Notes: generated by a model not told the origin, from the sequence alone. A stretch of DNA of 6,388 nt from Chloroflexota bacterium (GCA_025450255.1 JANWHV010000183.1:1-6388); one strand, 5' to 3'; numbered from the stretch's first letter, positions 1-6,302 are shown. A program made the numbers and translations.

Positions 1-1
1 C

Positions 2-3000
2 CCCGGCTACTATCTGGCCAGCGCGTGGACCGGGGCCGGAGCGAAAACGCCCGGCGATCACCTGCTCGTGCTGGTAACGCGAACCTCGGTCACCCTGAAG
101 ATCGGCCAGCAGCAGGCATTCGTGTGGGCGACCGACCTCAAGACCGGGAAGCCGGTGCTGGGCGAGTCGGTCCACGTCGTGGACCGAAAAGGCCACGTGT
201 GGGCATCGGGCACGACGAACGGCGACGGCATTTTCCAGGCCACCGTACATGGTCTCAAGAGCGGCGACTCGCTTTTGCAGCATACGATCGTCGCGCAACT
301 CACGCACGGCGGCGATGTGGCCGCGGCCTCTCTCGACTGGAACAGCGGTGTCGGTCCCTGGGATTTCGAGCTGCCGTTCACCAGCTATCTCCAACCAGTA
401 CGCATGTATGTAAACACGGAACGGCCGATTTACAGGCCTGGGCAGCCCATCTACTTCAAGGGCATCGCGCGCCAGGACAATGATGGCCGCTACGCCACAC
501 CGTCCACGGGTACGCCGGTCGACGTGACGTTCCAGGATGGCCGGCAAAACACAATCTACAAGACACGCCTGCTCCTGGATCGCTTTGGCGGCTTCAACGG
601 TAAGCTGGCGCTCAGCCCCTCCGCCGGGCTGGGCAGCTACAGCGTCAGCGCGGCCATTGGCGTCAGCACCGGCAACGCATACTTCCAGGTATCGGCGTAC
701 AAGAAGCCGACATACGCCGTCACCGTGGTCAGCGATCGCGGCCAGAACGCCAATTACAGCCAGGGCGAGCATATCGGCGTCCAGGTGCGCGCCCATTACT
801 TCTTCGGCGCCCCACTCGCGGCCGCCCCGGTGAAGTGGGACTACACGCAAAGCGATTTCACCTTCAGCAGCGCGATGTTCCCGGAGTACACGTTCGGTCA
901 GAACGACTACGCGAACAGCAACCAGCAGCCGTCGAACGGCCAGCAAGTGACGCAGGGCGGCGGCAAAACCGACAGCCATGGCGACTTCCACTTCACGGTG
1001 CCCGCGAATATCAAAAGCTCCCCGGTCAGCCAGCAGTTCACGCTGGAGGCGATTCTGACCGGGCCGGATAACCAACAGGTGGCCCAGAACACGCAGGTCG
1101 TGGTACACAAATCCTCCGTCTACGTGGGGATCAAGCCCGCGGATTATGTCGCGACGGCAGGAAAGACTAACACCGTGCGCCTGGTAACGGTCGCCGACGA
1201 CGACCAGCACGTCGCGGCGGGCGTGCCGGTCACCGCGCGGCTATACAAGCGCGTCTGGCTCAGCAGCTTTGTCCGCGATAGCAACGGCTTCTACTACTGG
1301 CAAGACCGGCACAAGGACACGCTCGTCACTACCTACCATGTGCACAGCAATAGCCAGGGCAAGGCAGCGGTGAACGTCGTGCCCAAGGATGGCGGCGAGT
1401 ATCTGCTGGTCGCCACCGCCACGGATCCGACCGGCCGGCAGTCGGTCAGCTCACTCTCGCTGTGGGCCGTGTCGGCCGGGCAGGCGTACGTGCCGTGGCA
1501 GACGCAAAACAACGATCGCATCAAACTGGTTTCGGACAAGAATTCGTACAAGCCGGGCGACACGGCGCGCATCCTGGTAACGGCGCCGCTGGCGGGGATG
1601 ACCGCGCTGGTGACGGTGGAGCGCGGCGGCGTGCTGAGCCATCAGTTGGTGAGGCTGCCGACGAACAGCTCGACCATCAGCCTGCCGATCCTCGGCTACT
1701 ACGCGCCGAATATCTACGTGAGCGTGACCCTGGTGAAGGGACCGGGCAAGGACACGAACATACCGGTCTGGAAGATGGGCTACATATCGCTGCCGGTGGA
1801 TGTATCGGCGCGCAGCCTGCATGTCGCAATCAAGGCATCGACGACCAAAGCCACGCCGGGCCAACAGGTCAGCTTCGACGTGCATGCCACCGACGCGGAC
1901 GGACACGGCGTGGCGGCGCAATTCGCCGTCTCGCTGGTCGACAAGGCTGTGCTGTCGCTAGCCGCCAACGGCAACCCGGACCTGATGCAAACGTTCTACA
2001 CCGAACGCGACCTGGGCGTCGAAAGCGCCGCCTCGCTTACCCTGTATATCGATCGCTTGAACCTGAACCAGAAAGTAGGGTCAAAGGGCGGCAGCGGCGG
2101 CGGCGGTGGAACCCAGGGGCCGACACGCATCAACTTCGCGGATACCGCGTACTGGAACCCATCCGTGGTAACCGATGGCAACGGTAACGCCAGGGTCACG
2201 TTGACGCTGCCCGACAACCTCACAACCTGGACGTTTACCGCAATCGGCGGCACGGCCAGCACGCTGGTTGGGCAGAACAGCATGGATGTGCTCAGCACCA
2301 AGGATCTGCTGCTCGATCCCGCCCTGCCCCGCTTCCTCACGCTCGGCGACTCCGCCGTCGCCGGGGCGGTGGTGAATAACCTCACGAGCGCGGCGCAGCA
2401 CGTCCAGGTAACGCTACACGCCGGCAACGGCGGATCGAGCGCGGACTACCACAGCACGGTCGACGTGGCGGCGGGAGGATCCCAACTCGTGCAGTGGCCG
2501 ATCACGTCGAGCGCAATCGGTACGCAAACCTTCCTGTTCACCGCGCAATCGACGACGGACCCCAGTCTCAGCGATCGGCTGCAAGTGAGCCTGCCGGTGC
2601 GGGAAAACAGCATCCCGGTCGTGGCGGCCAGCAGCGGACTTTTCAAAACCTCGATTACGCAGACCGTGCAGATACCGGCCGGCACGATACGCAACGAGGG
2701 CGACCTGTCAGTAACGCTCGCGCCATCCCTCGTATCGGGCTTGAATGAGGCCACGGATTACCTGGCGCGGTACCCCTATAACTCGACGGAACAAACAAGC
2801 AGCGACCTGTATGGCCTGGCGCAGGCGCTTCGCTTACCGCGAAACATAAGCGGACTCAGCGCCGCCACTGCTGCAGGCGCTCCCCAGGCGGTCAGTAGCG
2901 CCTTGCAACGACTGTATGGCTTCCAGAATCGCGACGGCGGCTGGGGCTGGTGGCCTGAGGATCTCAGTGACCCCTATGTGAGCGCCTGGGTGCTCGACAG

Positions 3001-4255
3001 CCTCCTCACAGCCAGGAGCGCGAGCTACACGGTCGACGCGAAGGTGTTGAAGAGCGCAATAGGCTATGCACGGAATTGGGCCCTCAAGCCCGCTTCAGCG
3101 AACAGCGGCTATTTCGACTATCTCGCGGACTCCACGTATACGCTCGATCTACAAGCGTACGTCACTTACTTGCTTGGGCGCGCGGGCGCGCCGGACACCG
3201 GTCTTGCCGGCAGCCTCTCTTCCCACCGCCAGAACATGCTGCCGTTCGCGCGAGCATATCTGGCACTGGCCATCGCCCAGCAGGCAGGCAACTTCGACCA
3301 GCGGGTCCGCGTGCTGGTGAGCGACATCTCGGCGGCAGCGCAGCAGTTTGGCAACGTGGCGCACTGGTCGGACAAAGCGCCAGACTGGCTCATGATGGAG
3401 GACAGCGTCTCCGCTACATCCATTATCCTCGACGCCCTGGTCCAGGTCGATGCCAAGAATCCGCTGGCACTCGCCTCGGCGCGTTGGCTGCTATCGCAGC
3501 GGGTGGATGGCGCCTGGGGCAATACGCACAGCACGGCGCGGGCAATCGGCGGCCTGGTGGATTACGCCACGCGAAACCAACCCGCCAGCGGAAATACCAC
3601 CTTCAGTATCCAGGTGAACGGCGCCACTATTGCCGGCGGCAGTGTGACCAATGCCAATCGCGGCGTCGCGCGGACATTCTCGGTACCGATCGCCTCCCTC
3701 GGCGCCGCCTCGACGGCGAAAGTAACCCTGCAGCAGCGTGGCGGGACCGGCGCCGTAGCCTACAATATTGTGTTGCACAGCTATCAGTCGATCCAGGCCG
3801 TGCCGGCGGTCGAGCATGGCATCAGCGTCAGCCGGCAATACCAGGCAGTTGATGGCAGTCATAGCCAGGCGGGATCGCAAATCCGCGTGGTGCTGACGGT
3901 CACCGCGCCGGAGGACCTGTATTACCTGCGCATCGAGGATCCCTTGCCCGCCGGCGCCGAGCCGGTCGATCCCTCGTTGCTCACCACCAGCGTCCTCAGC
4001 GGCATTACCTCGCAGACCACGATCCCCAAGGGCACCACGAATCTGGCCTGGTACGTCTCGCACACGGAGCTACGCGACGACCGCGCCGCGCTGTTCGCCG
4101 ACTTCCTGCCCGCGGGCACATACCAGTACAGCTACCAGATCCACCTGACCAGCGCAGGTAGTTATCACGCCCTGCCGACCCAGGCGTACATGCTGTATTT
4201 CCCGGATATATACGGGCACGGACCGGGGAAGATTTACACGATTACGGCGCACTAG
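2..4255 (+). CDS. Alpha-2-macroglobulin family protein (YfaS-like, thioester-less), 5' partial
   Basis: This is the C-terminal part (1,417 residues, numbered from base 2) of a bacterial alpha-2-macroglobulin, a large extracytoplasmic protein of the protease-inhibitor/complement superfamily. The frame is open to the left edge, so signal peptide, promoter and true start are outside; the ATG at 68 is internal. In order: a macroglobulin sandwich (about 1-120); MG2 with RPIYRPGQPIYFKG (about 140-153); further MG domains to about 500; a bait-region-type domain starting near SYKPGDTARILV (about 510); a glycine-rich linker (about 690-710); the A2M core with FADTAYWNP and LPDNLTTW; the thioester-domain toroid (about 905-1200) with DGGWGWWPE and WLLSQRVDGAWG; and a C-terminal MG10-like domain with IEDPLPAG and ELRDDRAALFADFLPAGTY. 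The thioester motif, normally YPYGC(T/G/L)EQ, reads YPYNSTEQ at 924-931, so covalent trapping by a thioester is not expected. No cysteine occurs anywhere. Family assignment is very secure; physiological role (protease trap or envelope scaffold) is inferred. Confidence 0.95.
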   Translation, partial: PGYYLASAWTGAGAKTPGDHLLVLVTRTSVTLKIGQQQAFVWATDLKTGKPVLGESVHVVDRKGHVWASGTTNGDGIFQATVHGLKSGDSLLQHTIVAQLTHGGDVAAASLDWNSGVGPWDFELPFTSYLQPVRMYVNTERPIYRPGQPIYFKGIARQDNDGRYATPSTGTPVDVTFQDGRQNTIYKTRLLLDRFGGFNGKLALSPSAGLGSYSVSAAIGVSTGNAYFQVSAYKKPTYAVTVVSDRGQNANYSQGEHIGVQVRAHYFFGAPLAAAPVKWDYTQSDFTFSSAMFPEYTFGQNDYANSNQQPSNGQQVTQGGGKTDSHGDFHFTVPANIKSSPVSQQFTLEAILTGPDNQQVAQNTQVVVHKSSVYVGIKPADYVATAGKTNTVRLVTVADDDQHVAAGVPVTARLYKRVWLSSFVRDSNGFYYWQDRHKDTLVTTYHVHSNSQGKAAVNVVPKDGGEYLLVATATDPTGRQSVSSLSLWAVSAGQAYVPWQTQNNDRIKLVSDKNSYKPGDTARILVTAPLAGMTALVTVERGGVLSHQLVRLPTNSSTISLPILGYYAPNIYVSVTLVKGPGKDTNIPVWKMGYISLPVDVSARSLHVAIKASTTKATPGQQVSFDVHATDADGHGVAAQFAVSLVDKAVLSLAANGNPDLMQTFYTERDLGVESAASLTLYIDRLNLNQKVGSKGGSGGGGGTQGPTRINFADTAYWNPSVVTDGNGNARVTLTLPDNLTTWTFTAIGGTASTLVGQNSMDVLSTKDLLLDPALPRFLTLGDSAVAGAVVNNLTSAAQHVQVTLHAGNGGSSADYHSTVDVAAGGSQLVQWPITSSAIGTQTFLFTAQSTTDPSLSDRLQVSLPVRENSIPVVAASSGLFKTSITQTVQIPAGTIRNEGDLSVTLAPSLVSGLNEATDYLARYPYNSTEQTSSDLYGLAQALRLPRNISGLSAATAAGAPQAVSSALQRLYGFQNRDGGWGWWPEDLSDPYVSAWVLDSLLTARSASYTVDAKVLKSAIGYARNWALKPASANSGYFDYLADSTYTLDLQAYVTYLLGRAGAPDTGLAGSLSSHRQNMLPFARAYLALAIAQQAGNFDQRVRVLVSDISAAAQQFGNVAHWSDKAPDWLMMEDSVSATSIILDALVQVDAKNPLALASARWLLSQRVDGAWGNTHSTARAIGGLVDYATRNQPASGNTTFSIQVNGATIAGGSVTNANRGVARTFSVPIASLGAASTAKVTLQQRGGTGAVAYNIVLHSYQSIQAVPAVEHGISVSRQYQAVDGSHSQAGSQIRVVLTVTAPEDLYYLRIEDPLPAGAEPVDPSLLTTSVLSGITSQTTIPKGTTNLAWYVSHTELRDDRAALFADFLPAGTYQYSYQIHLTSAGSYHALPTQAYMLYFPDIYGHGPGKIYTITAH

Positions 4256-4265
4256 CACCAGGGTG

Positions 4266-4286
4266 ATGGGCGGATCAGCCACCCAT
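4266..4286 (+). other. Imperfect hairpin just after the macroglobulin stop
   Basis: ATGGG...CCCAT arms with one internal C/A mismatch and two further G-C pairs enclose a 5-base ATCAG loop, followed by TTTCA. It starts 11 bases after the stop codon. It could be an upstream partner of the stronger hairpin at 4294-4328, or an mRNA 3'-end stabiliser. An alternative pairing of GGGTG (4261-4265) with CACCC (4280-4284) is also possible. Weak evidence on its own. Confidence 0.35.
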
Positions 4287-4293
4287 TTCAACA

Positions 4294-4328
4294 GTAGTAA
4301 AGGCCGGCAATTCGCCGGCCTTTACTAC
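4294..4328. terminator. Bidirectional hairpin terminator between convergent genes
   Basis: Perfect 15-bp inverted repeat: GTAGTAAAGGCCGGC (4294-4308) and GCCGGCCTTTACTAC (4314-4328) around the loop AATTC. The GC-rich core is flanked by AAA on the left and TTT on the right, so either strand forms a GC hairpin followed by a short U run. It lies 38 bases past the macroglobulin stop and 43 bases past the toxin stop on the opposite strand, the place where one terminator can serve both genes. The U run is only three bases, with the T's inside the stem, so efficiency cannot be judged by eye. Confidence 0.85.
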
Positions 4329-4371
4329 CGTAACGATCGCAAGCACCGAACCTCGGCCCACTCGCGCTACG

Positions 4372-4695
4372 CTACGGCAAGTCAAGCTGAACGCGAAGGG
4401 CCTGCTCAACCGCCAGCATCTCACGGGGGATTAGCGTACCGAGTTTCGTGGCCAGCCGTTCCTTTGCCACCGTCCGAACCTGATCGGCGAGCGCCTTGCT
4501 GGGCATACCGCCCATATGCACAAGCGCCTGCCAGCGGTGAACCGTGCCAATGTTGCTAGTTAATGGAACCACCTGGACCCGATTTTGCACTCTATTGGCA
4601 GAGTCGTTGCTGATGATGACAGCAGGGCGACGCTTCTGAATCTCGCCCTCGCGGCTTGGGTCAAAGTCAACCCAATACACATCCCCACGGCGCAT
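4372..4695 (-). CDS. mazF: MazF/PemK-family endoribonuclease toxin
   Basis: A 107-residue protein, normal length for the PemK/MazF family of ribosome-independent mRNA interferases. The N-terminal signature RRGDVYWVDFDPSREGEIQ (2-20) is followed by KRRPAVIISNDSANR (21-35), VVPLTSN (42-48) and a SKALADQVRTVAKERL block (66-81). R23 and T46 line up with the catalytic Arg and Thr described for Bacillus subtilis MazF (R25, T48), so the toxin looks intact. It is the second gene of a toxin-antitoxin operon. Its ATG overlaps the antitoxin TAA by one base (TAATG), and the nearest purine-rich stretch, GAGG, sits about 10 bases upstream, longer than ideal. This suggests translation largely by coupling to the antitoxin. 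The cleavage sequence cannot be predicted from what is visible. The family is secure; activity is inferred from conserved residues. Confidence 0.94.
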   Translation of the reverse strand: MRRGDVYWVDFDPSREGEIQKRRPAVIISNDSANRVQNRVQVVPLTSNIGTVHRWQALVHMGGMPSKALADQVRTVAKERLATKLGTLIPREMLAVEQALRVQLDLP

Positions 4696-4919
4696 TAATC
4701 CAGGGCCTCATCGACGTTGGCTTCGATCCAGACGTACGCTTCCTCTTCCTCAAGAGTGTCTTTCGCCGCTTCTCGGTATTCGGCCTCAAGATCGTCCGTG
4801 ATAACGACGTGAGGCCGCACCAGCGCCTCGATGAAGCGGCTGATTTCGCCACGCCCAATCTGCTGATGCAGCCCACGATAGACCTCGTCGGCTACGGTGA
4901 TGGTAAGTTTTCGTTGCAC
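4695..4919 (-). CDS. Ribbon-helix-helix-type antitoxin of the MazF toxin
   Basis: A 74-residue protein directly upstream of the toxin. The N-terminus (KLTITVADEVYRGL, 4-17) has the alternating pattern of an RHH beta strand running into a first helix. IGRGEISRFIEALVRPHV (21-38) fits the turn and second helix with the usual G-x-(I/S)-x-R-F pattern. The rest is acidic (DTLEEEEAYVWIEANVDEALD region, 54-74), as expected for a tail that wraps and blocks a MazF dimer. The start is GTG at 4919-4917, chosen because AGGAGG (4930-4925) lies 5 bases upstream, an almost perfect Shine-Dalgarno. A strong site here and a weak one for the toxin would favour antitoxin excess. It is expected to repress its own promoter through the repeats at 4942-4957. 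The exact antitoxin family is not recognised; the call rests on fold pattern, size and position. Confidence 0.86.
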   Translation of the reverse strand: MQRKLTITVADEVYRGLHQQIGRGEISRFIEALVRPHVVITDDLEAEYREAAKDTLEEEEAYVWIEANVDEALD

Positions 4920-4924
4920 TGGGG

Positions 4925-4930
4925 CCTCCT
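4925..4930 (-). promoter_or_regulatory. Shine-Dalgarno of the antitoxin, fixes a GTG start
   Basis: AGGAGG on the minus strand, five bases (CCCCA) before GTG at 4919-4917. There is no competing ATG at suitable spacing, so this site determines the start. Confidence 0.85.
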
Positions 4931-4941
4931 GTCAGCATAAC

Positions 4942-4957
4942 ACACGTATACACGTAT
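4942..4957. repeat. Tandem 8-bp repeat, putative antitoxin operator
   Basis: Two abutting exact copies of ACACGTAT on the plus strand (4942-4949 and 4950-4957). They lie between the predicted -10 element and the Shine-Dalgarno of the toxin-antitoxin operon, over the expected transcription start (about 4949). RHH repressors such as MetJ bind tandem 8-bp boxes, so this repeat fits an operator for autoregulation. The repeat is seen directly; its function is inferred. Confidence 0.6.
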
Positions 4958-4964
4958 GATACCA
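4956..4964 (-). promoter_or_regulatory. Extended -10 promoter of the toxin-antitoxin operon
   Basis: The minus strand reads TGGTATCAT, that is TG-n-TATCAT, a five-of-six match to TATAAT with the extended -10 TG. No good -35 box is found 16-18 bases further upstream, which is tolerable for an extended -10 promoter. Transcription would start near 4949 and give a leader of about 30 bases. The -10 overlaps the operator repeat by two bases. Confidence 0.5.
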
Positions 4965-5043
4965 CGCCGATCTGTGTTCTTGGCGAGACGCACAACCGCG
5001 GTCACTGCCAGCTTTCCGTATTCGCCGACTATACGGCGGCCGC

Positions 5044-5079
5044 CACTCTCTACTGGGTGCTCGGACAACGGGTAGAGTG
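5044..5079 (+). repeat. Imperfect inverted repeat upstream of the DUF2203 gene
   Basis: CACTCTCTAC (5044-5053) pairs with GTAGAGTG (5072-5079), an 8-bp stem with a two-base bulge and an 18-base loop. It lies just before the predicted promoter and would not be in the DUF2203 transcript if that promoter is correct. It could be a protein-binding site or chance. Confidence 0.3.
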
Positions 5080-5080
5080 A

Positions 5081-5110
5081 TTGGGAGTAGAATGACGGGG
5101 TACCTGTAAT
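5081..5110 (+). promoter_or_regulatory. Candidate sigma-70-type promoter for the DUF2203 gene
   Basis: TTGGGA (5081-5086, four of six matches to TTGACA), an 18-base spacer and TGTAAT (5105-5110, five of six matches to TATAAT). Transcription would begin near 5117, giving a leader of about 60 bases before the ATG at 5176. An overlapping TAGAAT at 5088-5093 is a second possible -10, without a good -35. Confidence 0.4.
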
Positions 5111-5175
5111 TATGAGCGGCGCGCGGAGAAACGATCATCGGCGACAACGGGTCCGACTTTAGCCGGATTTTCACC

Positions 5176-5553
5176 ATGCACGAGGCGTTGTCCCTGTTGC
5201 CGGAGCTGAAGGCGCAGTTCGCCCGCTTCAGCCGGGCGCGCCTGGCTGCCTCGGAGGCCGCGTTGCACCTCGACGAACTGGAGCGCCACCGCACCAAGGA
5301 GAATACGCTCGCCATGGCTCGCCCGCTCCGCGAGGCGCGCGAGGAGCTGGGCGAGCAGGCGGAACGCATGCGCGCGGTAGTCCGCACGGTGACCGAGATG
5401 GGCGTGGAGATCAAGCACCTGGATCCGGCCCTTATCGACTTCCCGGCCCTCCGCGATGGCCGCGTCGTCTTCCTATGCTGGCAGGAAGGCGAAGCGACCA
5501 TCAGCTTTTGGCACGACGTAGAGGCAGGTTTCGCGGGCCGCGAGCCGCTCTAA
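5176..5553 (+). CDS. DUF2203 family protein
   Basis: A small, probably cytoplasmic protein of 125 residues from this ATG. The function of the family is unknown. The N-terminal two thirds (about 1-75) is a charged, Leu/Ala/Glu/Arg-rich helical stretch with coiled-coil character. The C-terminal third carries the family hallmark: a 'vkDLD.[12 protein letters not shown].V.LCW..GE..I.fWHd...GFaGR.PL' pattern, here [35 protein letters not shown] and AGFAGREPL. The single Cys lies in the LCW motif. The ATG is the only standard start in the open frame after the stop at 5113-5115, but no good Shine-Dalgarno precedes it. The frame upstream encodes an in-frame Phe-Thr that matches the 'FT..EA..LLP' opening of the family, so a few residues may be missing (see findings). 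The 3' end overlaps the stop codon of the convergent thuA-like gene. Family assignment is strong, the start uncertain. Confidence 0.9.
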   Translation: MHEALSLLPELKAQFARFSRARLAASEAALHLDELERHRTKENTLAMARPLREAREELGEQAERMRAVVRTVTEMGVEIKHLDPALIDFPALRDGRVVFLCWQEGEATISFWHDVEAGFAGREPL

Positions 5554-6302
5554 AGGCGCTCGAACCACCCCGTCGGCGCGTTCGTCGCCTCGGCGGTCAC
5601 GTAGGGCGGGGGCGCCACGTTATGCGCCCAGGACACCGCGTTGGCCAGGATTCGTTGCACCGACTTGTCATGGTAGACCGGATACGTCTCGTGTCCTGGG
5701 CTAAAGTAAAATACCCTGCCCTTGCCGCGTCTGTACGCGCACCCACTACGGAACACCTCACCGCCGGTAAAGGAGCTGATAAACACCAGCTCATCCGGCT
5801 GCGGAATATCGAAATACTCGCCATACATTTCCTGCCTGGGAATGACCACGGCCTGCGGCACGCCGGCCGCGATCGGATGGCCGGGGTTTACCGTCCACAC
5901 GACCTCGCGATCGTCGGCCTCGCGCCAACGCAGCGAACAGCTTGTACCCATCAGCTTGATGAACGGCTTCGAGTAGTGGCCGGAATGGAGCACGACCAGC
6001 CCCATGCCATTCAGTACCCGGCGATAGACGCGTTCGACAATGGCATCGGATACCTGGTCGTGGCCCACGTGTCCCCACCAGGTGAGCACGTCGGTCGCCG
6101 CCAGCACCGCTTCCGTGAGCCCGTGCTCCGGCTGCTCGAGGGTGGCTGTCCGCACCTCCGCTCTCGTCAGGTGGGCGCGGATGGCAACGGCGATAGCGTT
6201 GTGCATGCCGGTCGGGTAGACGGCCCTGGTCCGCTCATCCTCCCGGTCGTGAATGTTCTCGTTCCACACCGTTACGCGCAAGGGGGAATCGGGCACCTTC
6301 AT
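5550..6302 (-). CDS. thuA: ThuA-like protein (trehalose utilization family)
   Basis: A 250-residue protein of normal length for ThuA. ThuA has a class I glutamine-amidotransferase-like fold and, in Sinorhizobium meliloti, works with the dehydrogenase ThuB in catabolism of trehalose and related disaccharides through 3-keto sugars. Diagnostic motifs in order: VTVWNEN (10-16), YPTGMH (29-34), TWWGHVGH (74-81), [11 protein letters not shown] (102-112), LMGTSC (117-122), [10 protein letters not shown] (158-167), GGEVFRSG (180-187) and [11 protein letters not shown] (198-208). No signal peptide is visible, so it is probably cytoplasmic. The roughly 20-residue tail beyond SWAHN is not part of the motif core. 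The ATG at 6302 touches its purine-rich ribosome-binding site, so GTG two codons inside (6296-6294) may be the real start. No thuB, sugar transporter or trehalose gene is next to it here, so the substrate is not settled. Family assignment is very secure. Confidence 0.94.
   Translation of the reverse strand: MKVPDSPLRVTVWNENIHDREDERTRAVYPTGMHNAIAVAIRAHLTRAEVRTATLEQPEHGLTEAVLAATDVLTWWGHVGHDQVSDAIVERVYRRVLNGMGLVVLHSGHYSKPFIKLMGTSCSLRWREADDREVVWTVNPGHPIAAGVPQAVVIPRQEMYGEYFDIPQPDELVFISSFTGGEVFRSGCAYRRGKGRVFYFSPGHETYPVYHDKSVQRILANAVSWAHNVAPPPYVTAEATNAPTGWFERL

Larger units (their letters stand above)
4931..5175. other. Divergent intergenic region, toxin-antitoxin / DUF2203
   Basis: About 245 bases without a credible gene. 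The left side holds the toxin-antitoxin promoter and operator repeat. The middle holds an imperfect inverted repeat (5044-5053 with 5072-5079). The right side holds a possible promoter for the DUF2203 gene. Bases 4983-5043 show nothing recognisable. Confidence 0.7.

Noticed and set aside
68..70. ATG at 68 as the start of the macroglobulin gene
   Set aside because: The frame is open to base 2 and the upstream residues (PGYYLASAWTGAG) continue a macroglobulin beta-sandwich; the gene begins before the window.
2089..2115. GGC-repeat tract in the macroglobulin gene as a microsatellite or phase-variable repeat
   Set aside because: The codons for Gly/Ser are mixed and the unit is not regular; it is better explained as a glycine linker, and triplet changes would not shift the frame.
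1462..2187. 241-codon open frame on the plus strand inside the macroglobulin gene
   Set aside because: It is rich in Arg, Gly and Gln with no recognisable motif and lies entirely inside a well-supported gene; typical shadow frame of GC-rich DNA.
3491..4063. 190-codon minus-strand frame opposite the macroglobulin C-terminus
   Set aside because: Low-complexity Gly/Arg/Ala composition, no family resemblance, wholly antisense to a conserved domain.
5112..5162. Short frame starting ATGAGCGGC (16 codons) before the DUF2203 gene
   Set aside because: It is out of frame with DUF2203, ends before it and has no Shine-Dalgarno; probably not a leader peptide.
4931..5175. CRISPR array or tRNA in the intergenic region
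   Set aside because: There is only one pair of 8-bp boxes with no spacers, and no cloverleaf arms or CCA-type end were found.
4932..5501. 189-codon minus-strand frame opposite the DUF2203 gene
   Set aside because: Ser/Arg-rich composition without motifs, antisense to a recognised family and overlapping the toxin-antitoxin promoter.
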